Assembly (NCBI RefSeq): GCF_002760435.1
Contig: NZ_AUUU01000074.1
Span: forward strand, 1-36,009
Direction: 5' to 3'
From: Clostridium sp. LS
Lineage (GTDB): Bacteria > Bacillota > Clostridia > Clostridiales > Clostridiaceae
DNA: 36,009 bases
Every line of letters begins with the position of its first letter. Position 1 is the first letter of the stretch. The position numbers were made by a program, and so were the translations under genes. Below are positions 23,389 through 31,158 of the stretch, in pieces. The notes under the pieces were generated by a model. The model was not told the DNA's origin. It did not search any database and saw only the letters and a list, made by a program, of their open reading frames with translations.

Positions 23389-24591
23389 ATGAATAAAACA
23401 ACTAGAAGATATGATATTGAGTGGCTTAGGACTATAGGAGTTTTACTAGTTATGCCTTTTCACTCGTTATTAATATTTAACACTAATCCAGAATCTATTA
23501 TGTACATAAAAGATACTGTTAATGTAAGACTTTTTAATATATTAGACAGTGTTATTGATAGATTTCATATGTCACTGCTTTTTGTGATTGCAGGCATGTC
23601 AGTTTATTTTTCGCTTCAATCACGTACAGTAAATAAGTTTATAAATGAGCGGGTAAGAAAATTACTTATTCCTGCTGTATTTGGATGCATCATATTAAAT
23701 CCAATAATGACATATATATATTTAATTTCAAAAAATAAAAATCTTACGTTCTTAGAACATTTAATTAATTTTTTTACTAAAAACCCAGGAGATTTTACGG
23801 GAGTAACTGGTGCATTTACGCCTGCTCACTTATGGTTTATTATTTTTCTTTTTGTGTTCTCATTAGTAGGGATGCCCTTATTTATGAGTATTATCAAAGG
23901 TAACTGCAATAATTTATTATCTAATCTTGCAAATTTTTTTGAAAAACCATTAATGCTTATATTAACTGTAATACCTATTACTGTTATTTCGGCAGTGAAT
24001 ATTTTAAATGACAAGAATCCTTTGGTATATTTTGCGATATTTTTTATAGGTTTTTTTTTAGTAACTGATGAAAGGTACCTAAAAGCTATAAATAGAGATA
24101 AGTGGGCGTATCTTGCAGTGAGCATTATTATAGTTTATATGAAGTTTACACTGCCAGATAAATTTGAACCATGGTCAGCAATATGGATTATATACGGATT
24201 TTTCGATAGAGCCACTAAACTTATTCCTGTATTTGCGCTTATTGGTTTAGCAAATGAATTTATGAATAAGAATACAGGAGTATTGAATTATCTTTCTAAA
24301 GCTTCATTCCCCATATATGTAATTCATATGCTATTTAACACTATTGTTGGTTTTTTCGTAATAAAGCTTAATATTAGCCCTGAAGTTAAGTATATAGTCA
24401 TTGTAACTGTAACTTTTACAATATGTTTCCTTTTATATGAGGTTATAAGACGTATAAAATTTCTACGTTTCATATTTGGCATTAAAGTAGCCCCAAAGAT
24501 ATCAGAAGGAATTAACATAGCCTTAGAGGAAGGTGAAAAAAATGGATGTGAAAATAAGAAAAGCGACTTTGGAAGATGTAAATATCATTAG
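23389..24591 (+). CDS. Acyltransferase-3 family membrane protein
   Basis: A protein of 400 residues; ATG behind AGGGGGT. About ten transmembrane segments and the family start R-R-Y-D-I-E-W-L-R-T-I-G-V-L-L-V with MPFHS, whose His is the usual catalytic residue. This group (OpgC/YiaH-like) transfers acyl groups to sugars or cell-envelope polymers at the membrane; substrate unknown. Its C-terminal end overlaps the next gene by 50 nt, so the two are translationally linked. It follows the MmyB regulator with a 98-bp gap. Confidence 0.9.
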   Translation: MNKTTRRYDIEWLRTIGVLLVMPFHSLLIFNTNPESIMYIKDTVNVRLFNILDSVIDRFHMSLLFVIAGMSVYFSLQSRTVNKFINERVRKLLIPAVFGCIILNPIMTYIYLISKNKNLTFLEHLINFFTKNPGDFTGVTGAFTPAHLWFIIFLFVFSLVGMPLFMSIIKGNCNNLLSNLANFFEKPLMLILTVIPITVISAVNILNDKNPLVYFAIFFIGFFLVTDERYLKAINRDKWAYLAVSIIIVYMKFTLPDKFEPWSAIWIIYGFFDRATKLIPVFALIGLANEFMNKNTGVLNYLSKASFPIYVIHMLFNTIVGFFVIKLNISPEVKYIVIVTVTFTICFLLYEVIRRIKFLRFIFGIKVAPKISEGINIALEEGEKNGCENKKSDFGRCKYH

Positions 24592-25069
24592 TAACATATA
24601 TGCTTTAAGTTGGAAGTCGGCTTATAAAGGTATTGTACCACATAAATATTTAGATGAATTGAAATGTACATTTTGGGTATCATCTTTTCAAAAGTGGATA
24701 AATAATAATACATTAACAGCACAACTTATTTGTGAAAATGAACTACCAGTAGGCTGCATTGCTTATGGTAAAGCAAGAGATGATAAGTTTGCTAATCGGG
24801 GAGAAATAAAATCCTTCTATTTGCTTCCAGACCATTTTAGAAAAGGTTACGGAAAGAAATTGCTGAATGCAGCTCTAATTGATATGAAAATAAAGGGATA
24901 TGAAAATTTTTATTTATGGGTTCTAAAAGAAAATTATAATGCAAGGAAGTTTTATGAATCTAATGGATTTATTTGCAATAATGACGAATGTACTTGTGAT
25001 ATAGAGAAGAAACAATTAGTGGATGTTCGGTATATTTTAACATCAGTTAATAATACTAAGTTAGCATAA
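24542..25069 (+). CDS. GNAT-family N-acetyltransferase
   Basis: A protein of 175 residues. The ATG at 24542 follows AGGAAGGTGA inside the acyltransferase gene; an in-frame GTG at 24533 is part of that ribosome site. GNAT motif A is visible as IKSFYLLPDHFRKGYGKKLLNAAL (acetyl-CoA pyrophosphate loop R-K-G-Y-G-K), and motif B as LWVLKENYNARKFYESNGF. The acceptor is unknown. A good terminator lies about 100 bp downstream. Confidence 0.92.
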   Translation: MDVKIRKATLEDVNIISNIYALSWKSAYKGIVPHKYLDELKCTFWVSSFQKWINNNTLTAQLICENELPVGCIAYGKARDDKFANRGEIKSFYLLPDHFRKGYGKKLLNAALIDMKIKGYENFYLWVLKENYNARKFYESNGFICNNDECTCDIEKKQLVDVRYILTSVNNTKLA

Positions 25070-25166
25070 TAATGATTTATTTTTATTTCATAATTTTCTT
25101 TAGTTATAAATCACTAAAACTTAGAAGTAAATAATATAGAATTTGTTGGAGGCATGATAATAATAT

Positions 25167-25211
25167 AGAACTCGATGTGCTTAGAAATTTAAGTATACCA
25201 AGTTCTTTTTT
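25167..25211 (+). terminator. Terminator after the GNAT gene
   Basis: AGAACTCGATGTGCTTA pairs with TAAGTATACCAAGTTCT (17 bp with wobbles), 6-nt loop, then T6. Confidence 0.8.
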
Positions 25212-25259
25212 GGCTATCAATGGTATGGATTCTACTTTAACACCTTATTAAAGTGTCTT

Positions 25260-25442
25260 TTAAGCAATAATTACTTCGCCTTTTCCAATAATTACAATTC
25301 TATAACTGGGTTCAAGAGGAATTAAGTTATAGTTTTCTGATTTAGGTGGTAAATGAATAGATTGTATTTGACGCTGATCTTCATCAAAAAGCGTTATATA
25401 AACACTATTATTAGGTGATATATTTTGAATAGTATAGCCACC
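25260..25442 (-). pseudogene. Start-less reading frame, probable truncated small protein
   Basis: A 60-codon frame on the minus strand directly after a TAA, without ATG, GTG or TTG. It reads GGYTIQNISPNNSVYIT, then LFDEDQRQIQSIHLPP, LIPLEPSYRIVIIGKGEVIIA. The alternating hydrophobic pattern predicts a small beta-rich domain and is clearly protein-like. I do not recognise the family. The 5' end seems lost or displaced by a frameshift. The remaining bases of 25070-25669 hold a terminator, a GGAGG-ATG that stops after four codons (25572-25600) and no other gene. Confidence 0.45.
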
Positions 25443-25669
25443 TTAAGATATTATTAAAAACAACAAATATGAATGATTTTATTATGTGAAATTCTAAATT
25501 AAATATTCAAGTTTCAGGCTAGTGATTTAAGGAAAAGAGTTTACTAAAGAATATTAAAATTAGAGATAGTTTGGAGGAAAAATACAATGTACAACTTATG
25601 ATATAATTGATCTGGAATGGTAAAAATGTAAATTATAAAATGTTTAAATAAATTTTTGGGGGAGTAAAT

Positions 25670-26623
25670 TTGATTCAATTATATATAATATCAGTTTTTG
25701 TTCTAGTCGGAATAATAGTAGCTCATAATATTTTTGGCGGATTAATATATAAAACAAAATCTTTCTCTAGGAGCCTTTTTTCTAATTATAGTTTCAAATC
25801 TGAATTTAAAGAAATACCAAACAAGAAGGATTTTCTTAAAAGTTCTTCTTCAATAACTGTAAAGTTAATATATTCAGGTGACTTAAAAACACATCTTTCA
25901 ACTGCAATAAATCTAAAGCATCCGTCTTGTTCAGGATTGAAAGATAAGGAAATATCTGTTCCAATTTTTGCTTATCTAATTTCTCATGAAAAGTTTGGGT
26001 ATTTCTTAATTGATTCTGGTTGTGGTTCCTCATATATAAATAATCCTTATGGAAAAATGAAGGTTTCATTAATTAGCAAATTTATACCAAAAACAATACT
26101 AAAGCCTGAAGATGCAATTGATAAACAAATAGAGAATTATCGCAATGAAATAAAAGGAGTTTTTTTCACTCATTTACATTTGGACCATACATCAGGTCTC
26201 TCTGCCTTGCCAGATAACCTCTTATATTTCTCAGGTAAAGGTGAAAAACCATTATTAATTAAGTGGCTCCTTGAACCAAATGATTTTAAAAATAATGATA
26301 TAATGTATATTCTTGATTTTGATTCCACCCAAGCTCAATCAACTCCATTAGGGAAAGCAATTGATATATTCGGTGATCAGAGTTTTTGGGCAATATCCAC
26401 GCCAGGTCATACCAAAGGACATATTTCTTATTTAGTTAATACAAAAGAACATCCTATTCTTATAGCTGGTGATGCATGTTGCATCAGCTTAAGTATTGAA
26501 AAAGGTGTTGGCCCTTCAGGTTCAGATACGACACTTGGACAAAAATCATTTGAAAATATGATGCAGTTTCTTAAAGATAATCAAGAGGTAAAATTATGGA
26601 TAGGACACGAATTTCCGAAGTAA
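25670..26623 (+). CDS. MBL-fold metallo-hydrolase with N-terminal membrane anchor
   Basis: A protein of 317 residues starting at TTG, 5 nt after GGGGGAG. Residues 3-25 form a transmembrane segment. The metallo-beta-lactamase fold follows, with H168-L-H-L-D172-H173 as the zinc motif, then the later TPGHTKGHISY and AGDACC blocks and a final W-I-G-H-E. This order is typical of lactonase-like and related hydrolases; the substrate cannot be read. The catalytic domain is likely on the outer face of the membrane or anchored inside, depending on topology. Single gene without a clear terminator. Confidence 0.88.
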   Translation: MIQLYIISVFVLVGIIVAHNIFGGLIYKTKSFSRSLFSNYSFKSEFKEIPNKKDFLKSSSSITVKLIYSGDLKTHLSTAINLKHPSCSGLKDKEISVPIFAYLISHEKFGYFLIDSGCGSSYINNPYGKMKVSLISKFIPKTILKPEDAIDKQIENYRNEIKGVFFTHLHLDHTSGLSALPDNLLYFSGKGEKPLLIKWLLEPNDFKNNDIMYILDFDSTQAQSTPLGKAIDIFGDQSFWAISTPGHTKGHISYLVNTKEHPILIAGDACCISLSIEKGVGPSGSDTTLGQKSFENMMQFLKDNQEVKLWIGHEFPK

Positions 26624-26813
26624 GCTGCTTATCTGTAAAGTGGTGCATAATCTGTAGATTTGATGTAGTAAAGTATCGAAATGTTCTTTGAAAATTGAAT
26701 AATATGGTTACTTCTTATCAAATGTAAAGAAATAATAAATTAAATTTATAGAAATATGGTATAATTGCTGTAAACTAATACCAAATTATAGTGAATAAGA
26801 AAGGAGTTTTATT

Positions 26814-27197
26814 ATGTCAAGAAAAGCTTTTAGTGCTGAGGGGGCTGTTTCTGTTGGTCCTTACTCTCATGCGGTTGAATCTGGTGAATTGATATTCCTA
26901 TCCGGACAGACCCCAATTGAATCTCAAACAGGAAAAATTGTCGATGGAGATGTTGTGGCTCAGACGGAGCAATGTTTTAAAAATTTATTTAATGTATTAA
27001 AGGCAGCTAGTTTAACACCAGATGATGTTGAAAAAGTAAATGTATTTTTAACTGATATGAATGATTTTGCAGCAATGAATACAGTTTACTCAAAACATTT
27101 TTCTTCACCTTATCCTGCACGAACAACCATCGGAGTTGCTGCATTACCCCTTGGTGCTCGAATAGAAATTGAAATGGTTGCTCGTAGAAGCAAATAG
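26814..27197 (+). CDS. RidA family reactive-intermediate deaminase
   Basis: A protein of 127 residues, the family's usual length; ATG behind AAAGGAG. Conserved RidA blocks are present: GPYSHAVESGELIFLSGQ, KVNVFLTDMNDFAAMN, and the active-site pair R103 (in PARTT) and E120 (in IEIEMVA). RidA hydrolyses reactive enamines/imines formed by PLP enzymes such as threonine dehydratase. Single gene with its own terminator. Confidence 0.95.
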   Translation: MSRKAFSAEGAVSVGPYSHAVESGELIFLSGQTPIESQTGKIVDGDVVAQTEQCFKNLFNVLKAASLTPDDVEKVNVFLTDMNDFAAMNTVYSKHFSSPYPARTTIGVAALPLGARIEIEMVARRSK

Positions 27198-27298
27198 ACA
27201 TAAAACAAACATCATAACTAGAAAAATTGGAAATGTATTATGATTTTGTTGCATAAATTTTTATAATATGTACAAGCCAAAATAAATAATGGATTAAG

Positions 27299-27335
27299 AT
27301 AGCGCATTATTCGGAATGAAGATGTGCTATTTTGT
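27299..27335 (+). terminator. Terminator after ridA
   Basis: ATAGCGCAT / ATGTGCTAT (one wobble), 14-nt loop, followed by TTTTGTT. It lies 100 bp after the stop. Confidence 0.65.
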
Positions 27336-27526
27336 TGCATAATTCTACATGCTAAAGGGATAGTAATGAGCAAAAAATAAGGATAGAAACATACCTTATA
27401 TTTCTAATGAAAAAGTTGAAATTGACATGTGGTCCTACGTAATACTAGTATGTAGATTATTTCATTAATTACAAAGGAAAGTTCTCATTATCCATATGGT
27501 AATATTAATAAATAAGAACTTAAACA

Positions 27527-27612
27527 TCTATAGAAATATAGACACCTAAATTTTTACTTAGATAAAAAATTTACAACCAGAAATTAAAAATTATGAAAAA
27601 TTAAAAGAATAA
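27527..27612 (+). pseudogene. Possible decayed coding end before a terminator
   Basis: One frame reads NLNIYRNIDT, a stop, IFT, a stop, IKNLQPEIKNYEKLKE and a final TAA. The composition is protein-like and the last stop runs into a terminator, but there is no family I recognise. The stretch from 27336 to 27526 holds nothing I can support. Confidence 0.25.
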
Positions 27613-27635
27613 CCATCAATTGGCTATTCTTTTTA
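27604..27635. terminator. Bidirectional terminator
   Basis: AAAGAATAACC / GGCTATTCTTT stem with a 7-nt loop and one mismatch. T-tracts occur on both sides, so it can end the minus-strand gene that stops at 27751. Confidence 0.7.
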
Positions 27636-27750
27636 TTTGTAAAATTACTAATCATGCATAGAACTTCACCCTTTGTTTCTTAGATTTAAAATAGACCTTT
27701 GTTCATAATATAGTATTGACCAGTATGTTGCTACTTATAACAAAAATTTA

Positions 27751-28551
27751 TTAACTTTCAGATTTTGGATTTTCCCAATTTAACGAATAAACTAATAACA
27801 TTTTAGGATTATCAATTATTACTTCAATTTCACTATTATCTGGGAAATTATATTCCTTTGTTTCTAATGCTAAGCGGCTATCTGTGGAAGGAAATTTCTC
27901 ATAAATCACTGAAGCAGTTCTATATTCCTTATTAATTTTAATTGCTAACGTGAGTTTCTTTGTGGGTTCAACTATTGTCGTTGAAAAAGAAGGTGTAGCT
28001 TTCATATCTTTATCGGTCAATTTAAAAATAAGGGTTAGGTCAATTATTTCTCCTTTTTTAAACTTTTTACCGAAACAGACTTCAAATTGTTGGTAGGAAT
28101 CTCTTCTTGTTGTCGGAAAAATTCTATGATGTGGATCTGAGCTAGTAATAATGGGAGTATCACCACCGGTCCAATTATACTTATCATGAAATCTATCAGT
28201 ACTTTTGCGTAAGATAATTCTATATTTCTTTGTATAAGTTATGTCCTCTGGATTGTTATATTCATATGTGAGTTTTTTTTCTAGAAATATATAATCAAAA
28301 TCTGTATCTAAATAGAAATTATGAAGAGGACTAACCTTTTTGTATATTACTAATGCTAGCAAAGTAACTGAAGCAGTGGAAGTAATAGTTATTATGATCG
28401 CATAAGGTATCAAATATTTGTTATTAACGGAAATAGAATGACTTACCAGCCCAGAGATTCCCCCAAGTACAAAAAAGAATAAATAATTAATTAAATCATA
28501 GATTCCTTTGCTAAGGGCACCTTCTAATGCTTTTTTGATACTTTCTAGCAT
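27751..28551 (-). CDS. Membrane protein with two N-terminal TM helices and a beta-rich domain
   Basis: A protein of 266 residues. The ATG at 28551 follows TATGGAGGT; the frame is open further upstream without a ribosome site. After an amphipathic start come two transmembrane segments (about residues 18-38 and 50-73). The remaining ~190 residues are beta-rich and polar, with landmarks DRFHDKYNWTGGD, DPHHRIFPTTRRDSYQQFEVCFG, KKGEIIDLTL, and TIVEPTKKLTLAI. I have seen this domain pattern in uncharacterised bacterial proteins but cannot name a family. The 2TM-plus-beta layout resembles some membrane effectors of phage-defence systems (for example Cap15-like), which is inference. Alone on its strand, next to a phage remnant. 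Confidence 0.75.
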   Translation of the reverse strand: MLESIKKALEGALSKGIYDLINYLFFFVLGGISGLVSHSISVNNKYLIPYAIIITITSTASVTLLALVIYKKVSPLHNFYLDTDFDYIFLEKKLTYEYNNPEDITYTKKYRIILRKSTDRFHDKYNWTGGDTPIITSSDPHHRIFPTTRRDSYQQFEVCFGKKFKKGEIIDLTLIFKLTDKDMKATPSFSTTIVEPTKKLTLAIKINKEYRTASVIYEKFPSTDSRLALETKEYNFPDNSEIEVIIDNPKMLLVYSLNWENPKSES

Positions 28552-28616
28552 TTGATAACCTCCATAAATACATGGTTTTGTAAATTTTATTAATAAAAAT
28601 TTTAAAATATACCCAA

Positions 28617-29012
28617 ATGCTACACCACTCAAAAACTTTATTTTTCTATGTGAATAAAAAATTTTTTAATAAGTTCATCAGATATTCAATAGAAACTTTA
28701 GCAATAGAATTTAATAGGGATATCGATAAATTTAAAATGGCATTAGAAGTATTTATAGAATTGGAAATGATTGAACTTAACGAAGATAAAATTTATAGTG
28801 TGAAGAATTTTGCGAAGCATCAAAATATTAAAATTAAGGAGAGAAATAATTCTAAGGATAAGGAAGAAGATATAAATAAAATTGAAGTTCAAGGGAATGA
28901 AACTTTAAAGGATGAAATAGTTAAATTAAATATAATTCTTCATAAAATCTTTACAAATATTTTGTATTATAGAATATATAAAATAAAAATATTAAAGAGG
29001 TTAATAATATGA
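28617..29012 (+). pseudogene. Fragment of a phage replisome-organiser-type replication protein
   Basis: The frame holds RYSIETLAIEFNRDIDKFKMALEVF, then IELEMIELNEDKIYSVKNFAKHQN and a Lys/Glu-rich stretch. This matches the winged-helix part of phage replisome organisers (I-E-T-L-A-x-x-F-N-R ... A-L-x-x-F-x-x-L-x-M-I-E ... W/F-x-K-H-Q-N). The true N-terminus is missing, and the last ~35 codons look like non-coding AT-rich sequence that contains the promoter of the response-regulator gene. No ribosome site precedes it. It is best read as a prophage remnant. Confidence 0.6.
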
Positions 29013-29692
29013 GTAATATTTTAATAATTGAAGATGAACAAAGCGTATCAGAAATTTTAAAAGCATATTTAGAAAAAGAAGGATACGAAGTTTATTCAAC
29101 TGATAATGGATTAGATGGAATTGAAATTTTTCGAAAAGAAAAAATTGACCTTGTAATTTTGGATCTTATGCTTCCGGATATTGAAGGAGAAGAGGTTTGT
29201 AAAATTCTTAGAAAAATATCAGATGTATATATATTTATGCTGACTGCCAAGAGTACATTAAGTGATAAGATTGAAGGTTTAAATATCGGAGCAGATGAGT
29301 ATTTAACAAAACCATTAAGCCCCAGAGAGCTTACTGCAAGAGTAAACGCCTTATTTAGAAGAATAGGTGGAGATAATGATAATGTACTTTTTTTTGATAA
29401 AGATAAATTGATAATTGACAGTGATAAGAGATTAGTTAAATTAAATGGAGAAGAAATAAGTTTAACCCCTAATGAGTTTGATATATTATATATTTTAGCT
29501 TCAAATAAAGGAAAAGTATTTTCAAGAGAAGCTATAATAGAAAGGGCTTTTGGTATTGATTTTGAAGGTTCGGATAGAATTATAGATGTTCATATTAAAA
29601 ATTTACGAAAGAAAATTGAGAAAGATAGCAAATCTCCTAGATATATTATTACAGTTACAAAAATCGGTTATAAATTTGGTGAAGAAGTATGA
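29009..29692 (+). CDS. OmpR/PhoB-family response regulator
   Basis: A protein of 227 residues; ATG at 29009 with AAGAGG 8 nt upstream. Receiver domain with E8/D9, phospho-acceptor D52 in LVILDLMLPD, the T/S in MLTAKS and K in YLTKPLSPREL. The C-terminal winged helix shows ISLTPNEFDILYILASNKGKVFSREAIIERAFG and DVHIKNLRKKIE. It overlaps the kinase gene by 4 nt (ATGA), a standard two-component pair. The following gene encodes a copper-type membrane protein, so this pair may sense metal; direct evidence is lacking. Confidence 0.95.
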   Translation: MSNILIIEDEQSVSEILKAYLEKEGYEVYSTDNGLDGIEIFRKEKIDLVILDLMLPDIEGEEVCKILRKISDVYIFMLTAKSTLSDKIEGLNIGADEYLTKPLSPRELTARVNALFRRIGGDNDNVLFFDKDKLIIDSDKRLVKLNGEEISLTPNEFDILYILASNKGKVFSREAIIERAFGIDFEGSDRIIDVHIKNLRKKIEKDSKSPRYIITVTKIGYKFGEEV

Positions 29693-31071
29693 AGCAGAGT
29701 ATTAGAAAGCGATTGAGCATAATCATAATATTTTGTGTTGTTGTATCTGTACTGCTATCTGCTTTAATAATAAATATAACTATAACAAATACTTTTAATA
29801 AATATATGGAAAATATTCAAACTCAGAGAAATACAAGATTAGTAGAATACTTTCAACAAGTATATAAAAATGATGGTGGATGGAATAGTACTTCAGGGGA
29901 AGAAATGATGCATGAGGCCTATATGAGCAACTATTGTTTATCACTTTTAGATGAAAATAAAAAAGTTGTTTGGGAAATGAATCATGAAGATATAAAATAT
30001 AAAAATTATATGACTGCAAGTGGAACGGAAGAAACTGGAGTCTATACTACTAATACTTTTGATATAAATGTTAATGACAAAACTGTAGGCTATATTATAG
30101 TAGGCCAATATTCACCTGTTTTACTATCCCAGGAAGATATAAGCTTCAAGACGCAGATTAATAAGAGTATAGTATTTAGCGGTGTATTAACTTTAGCAAT
30201 AGTAATAGGAATAAGTTTGGTTCTATCAAAACAATTTTCAGAACCTATAAAAGCAGTTGCAAAGACTTCAGTAAGTTTATCAAGAGGAAATTATACTTCA
30301 AAATCAAATATACAGAGCAATATTGAGGAAATTAGAAATTTAACCGAGAGCATAAATTCTTTGGGAGATAAGCTAAATAGTCAGGATCTACTCCGAAAAA
30401 GGCTTATTTCAGATATTTCTCACGAAATAAGAACTCCTTTAAATGTGCTTCAGAATAACCTAGAAGCTATGATAGATGGCATAATTCCTGTAACTACTGA
30501 AAAACTCAATAGCTTAAATGATGAAGTAATAAGATTTGGCAAGCTTTTAAACAATTTGAATGCATTAAAACAAATAGAATCAGATGAAATCGTGCTTAAT
30601 TTAGGATTAGTCAATATAGGCGAGCTTGTTTCAACTGTAATTAGTGATTTTTCAATTGCTGCTAATGAAAAAAACATACAATTAGTTATGAATAAAGAAG
30701 ATGACAGGGAATTTGTAGTTTTAGGTGATTATGATAAATTAAAACAAGTATTCATAAATCTTATATCCAATGGAATAAAATTTACTAATATTAATGGAAT
30801 TGTATGGATTGATATAGGTAGTAATATAAATTCTGTTATTATTAAAATTAGAGATAATGGTATTGGTATTAAAAAAGAAGATTTACCTTATGTTTTTGAA
30901 CGGATGTATAGGGGAGATAAAAGCAGGCAGAAAATAGAAGGCAGTGGGATTGGCCTCACACTTGTTAAGAAAATATTGACTCTGCACTCAGCAACTATAG
31001 ATGTAGATAGTAAGGAGAATAAAGGAACTACATTTATTGTATCCATTAGCAAAAATAATGAAATTACATAA
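29689..31071 (+). CDS. Sensor histidine kinase
   Basis: A protein of 460 residues. Two transmembrane segments (about 10-32 and 160-180) enclose an extracytoplasmic sensor of ~125 residues that contains MNHEDIKY, HEAYMSNYC and several Met/His residues. A HAMP linker (SEPIKAVAKTSVSLSRGNYT) leads to the HisKA domain with H245 in SDISHEIRTPLN. The ATPase domain has the N box NLISNGIKFT, the DNGIGI and the GSGIGLTLVKK boxes. Overlaps the regulator gene by 4 nt. A Met/His-containing sensor would fit Cu or Ag, but the match to CusS is not demonstrable by eye. Confidence 0.95.
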   Translation: MKQSIRKRLSIIIIFCVVVSVLLSALIINITITNTFNKYMENIQTQRNTRLVEYFQQVYKNDGGWNSTSGEEMMHEAYMSNYCLSLLDENKKVVWEMNHEDIKYKNYMTASGTEETGVYTTNTFDINVNDKTVGYIIVGQYSPVLLSQEDISFKTQINKSIVFSGVLTLAIVIGISLVLSKQFSEPIKAVAKTSVSLSRGNYTSKSNIQSNIEEIRNLTESINSLGDKLNSQDLLRKRLISDISHEIRTPLNVLQNNLEAMIDGIIPVTTEKLNSLNDEVIRFGKLLNNLNALKQIESDEIVLNLGLVNIGELVSTVISDFSIAANEKNIQLVMNKEDDREFVVLGDYDKLKQVFINLISNGIKFTNINGIVWIDIGSNINSVIIKIRDNGIGIKKEDLPYVFERMYRGDKSRQKIEGSGIGLTLVKKILTLHSATIDVDSKENKGTTFIVSISKNNEIT

Positions 31072-31158
31072 TATCCTCATAAAATCTACATAATTTTTTA
31101 TTATAATTAATTAAAACTTATTAATAAAATGAAATACAATGATTTAGTGGAGGGGAAT

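Noticed and set aside
26681..26700. A TTCTTTGAAAATTGAATA stretch like the leader/spacer boxes of clostridial rRNA operons
   Set aside because: Only this short stretch matches; there is no rRNA or tRNA sequence around it, so chance similarity in AT-rich DNA is more likely.
27245..27342. Repeated TTTTGTTGCATAA near the ridA terminator
   Set aside because: Two copies of a 13-mer in AT-rich DNA without further structure are not enough to call an element.
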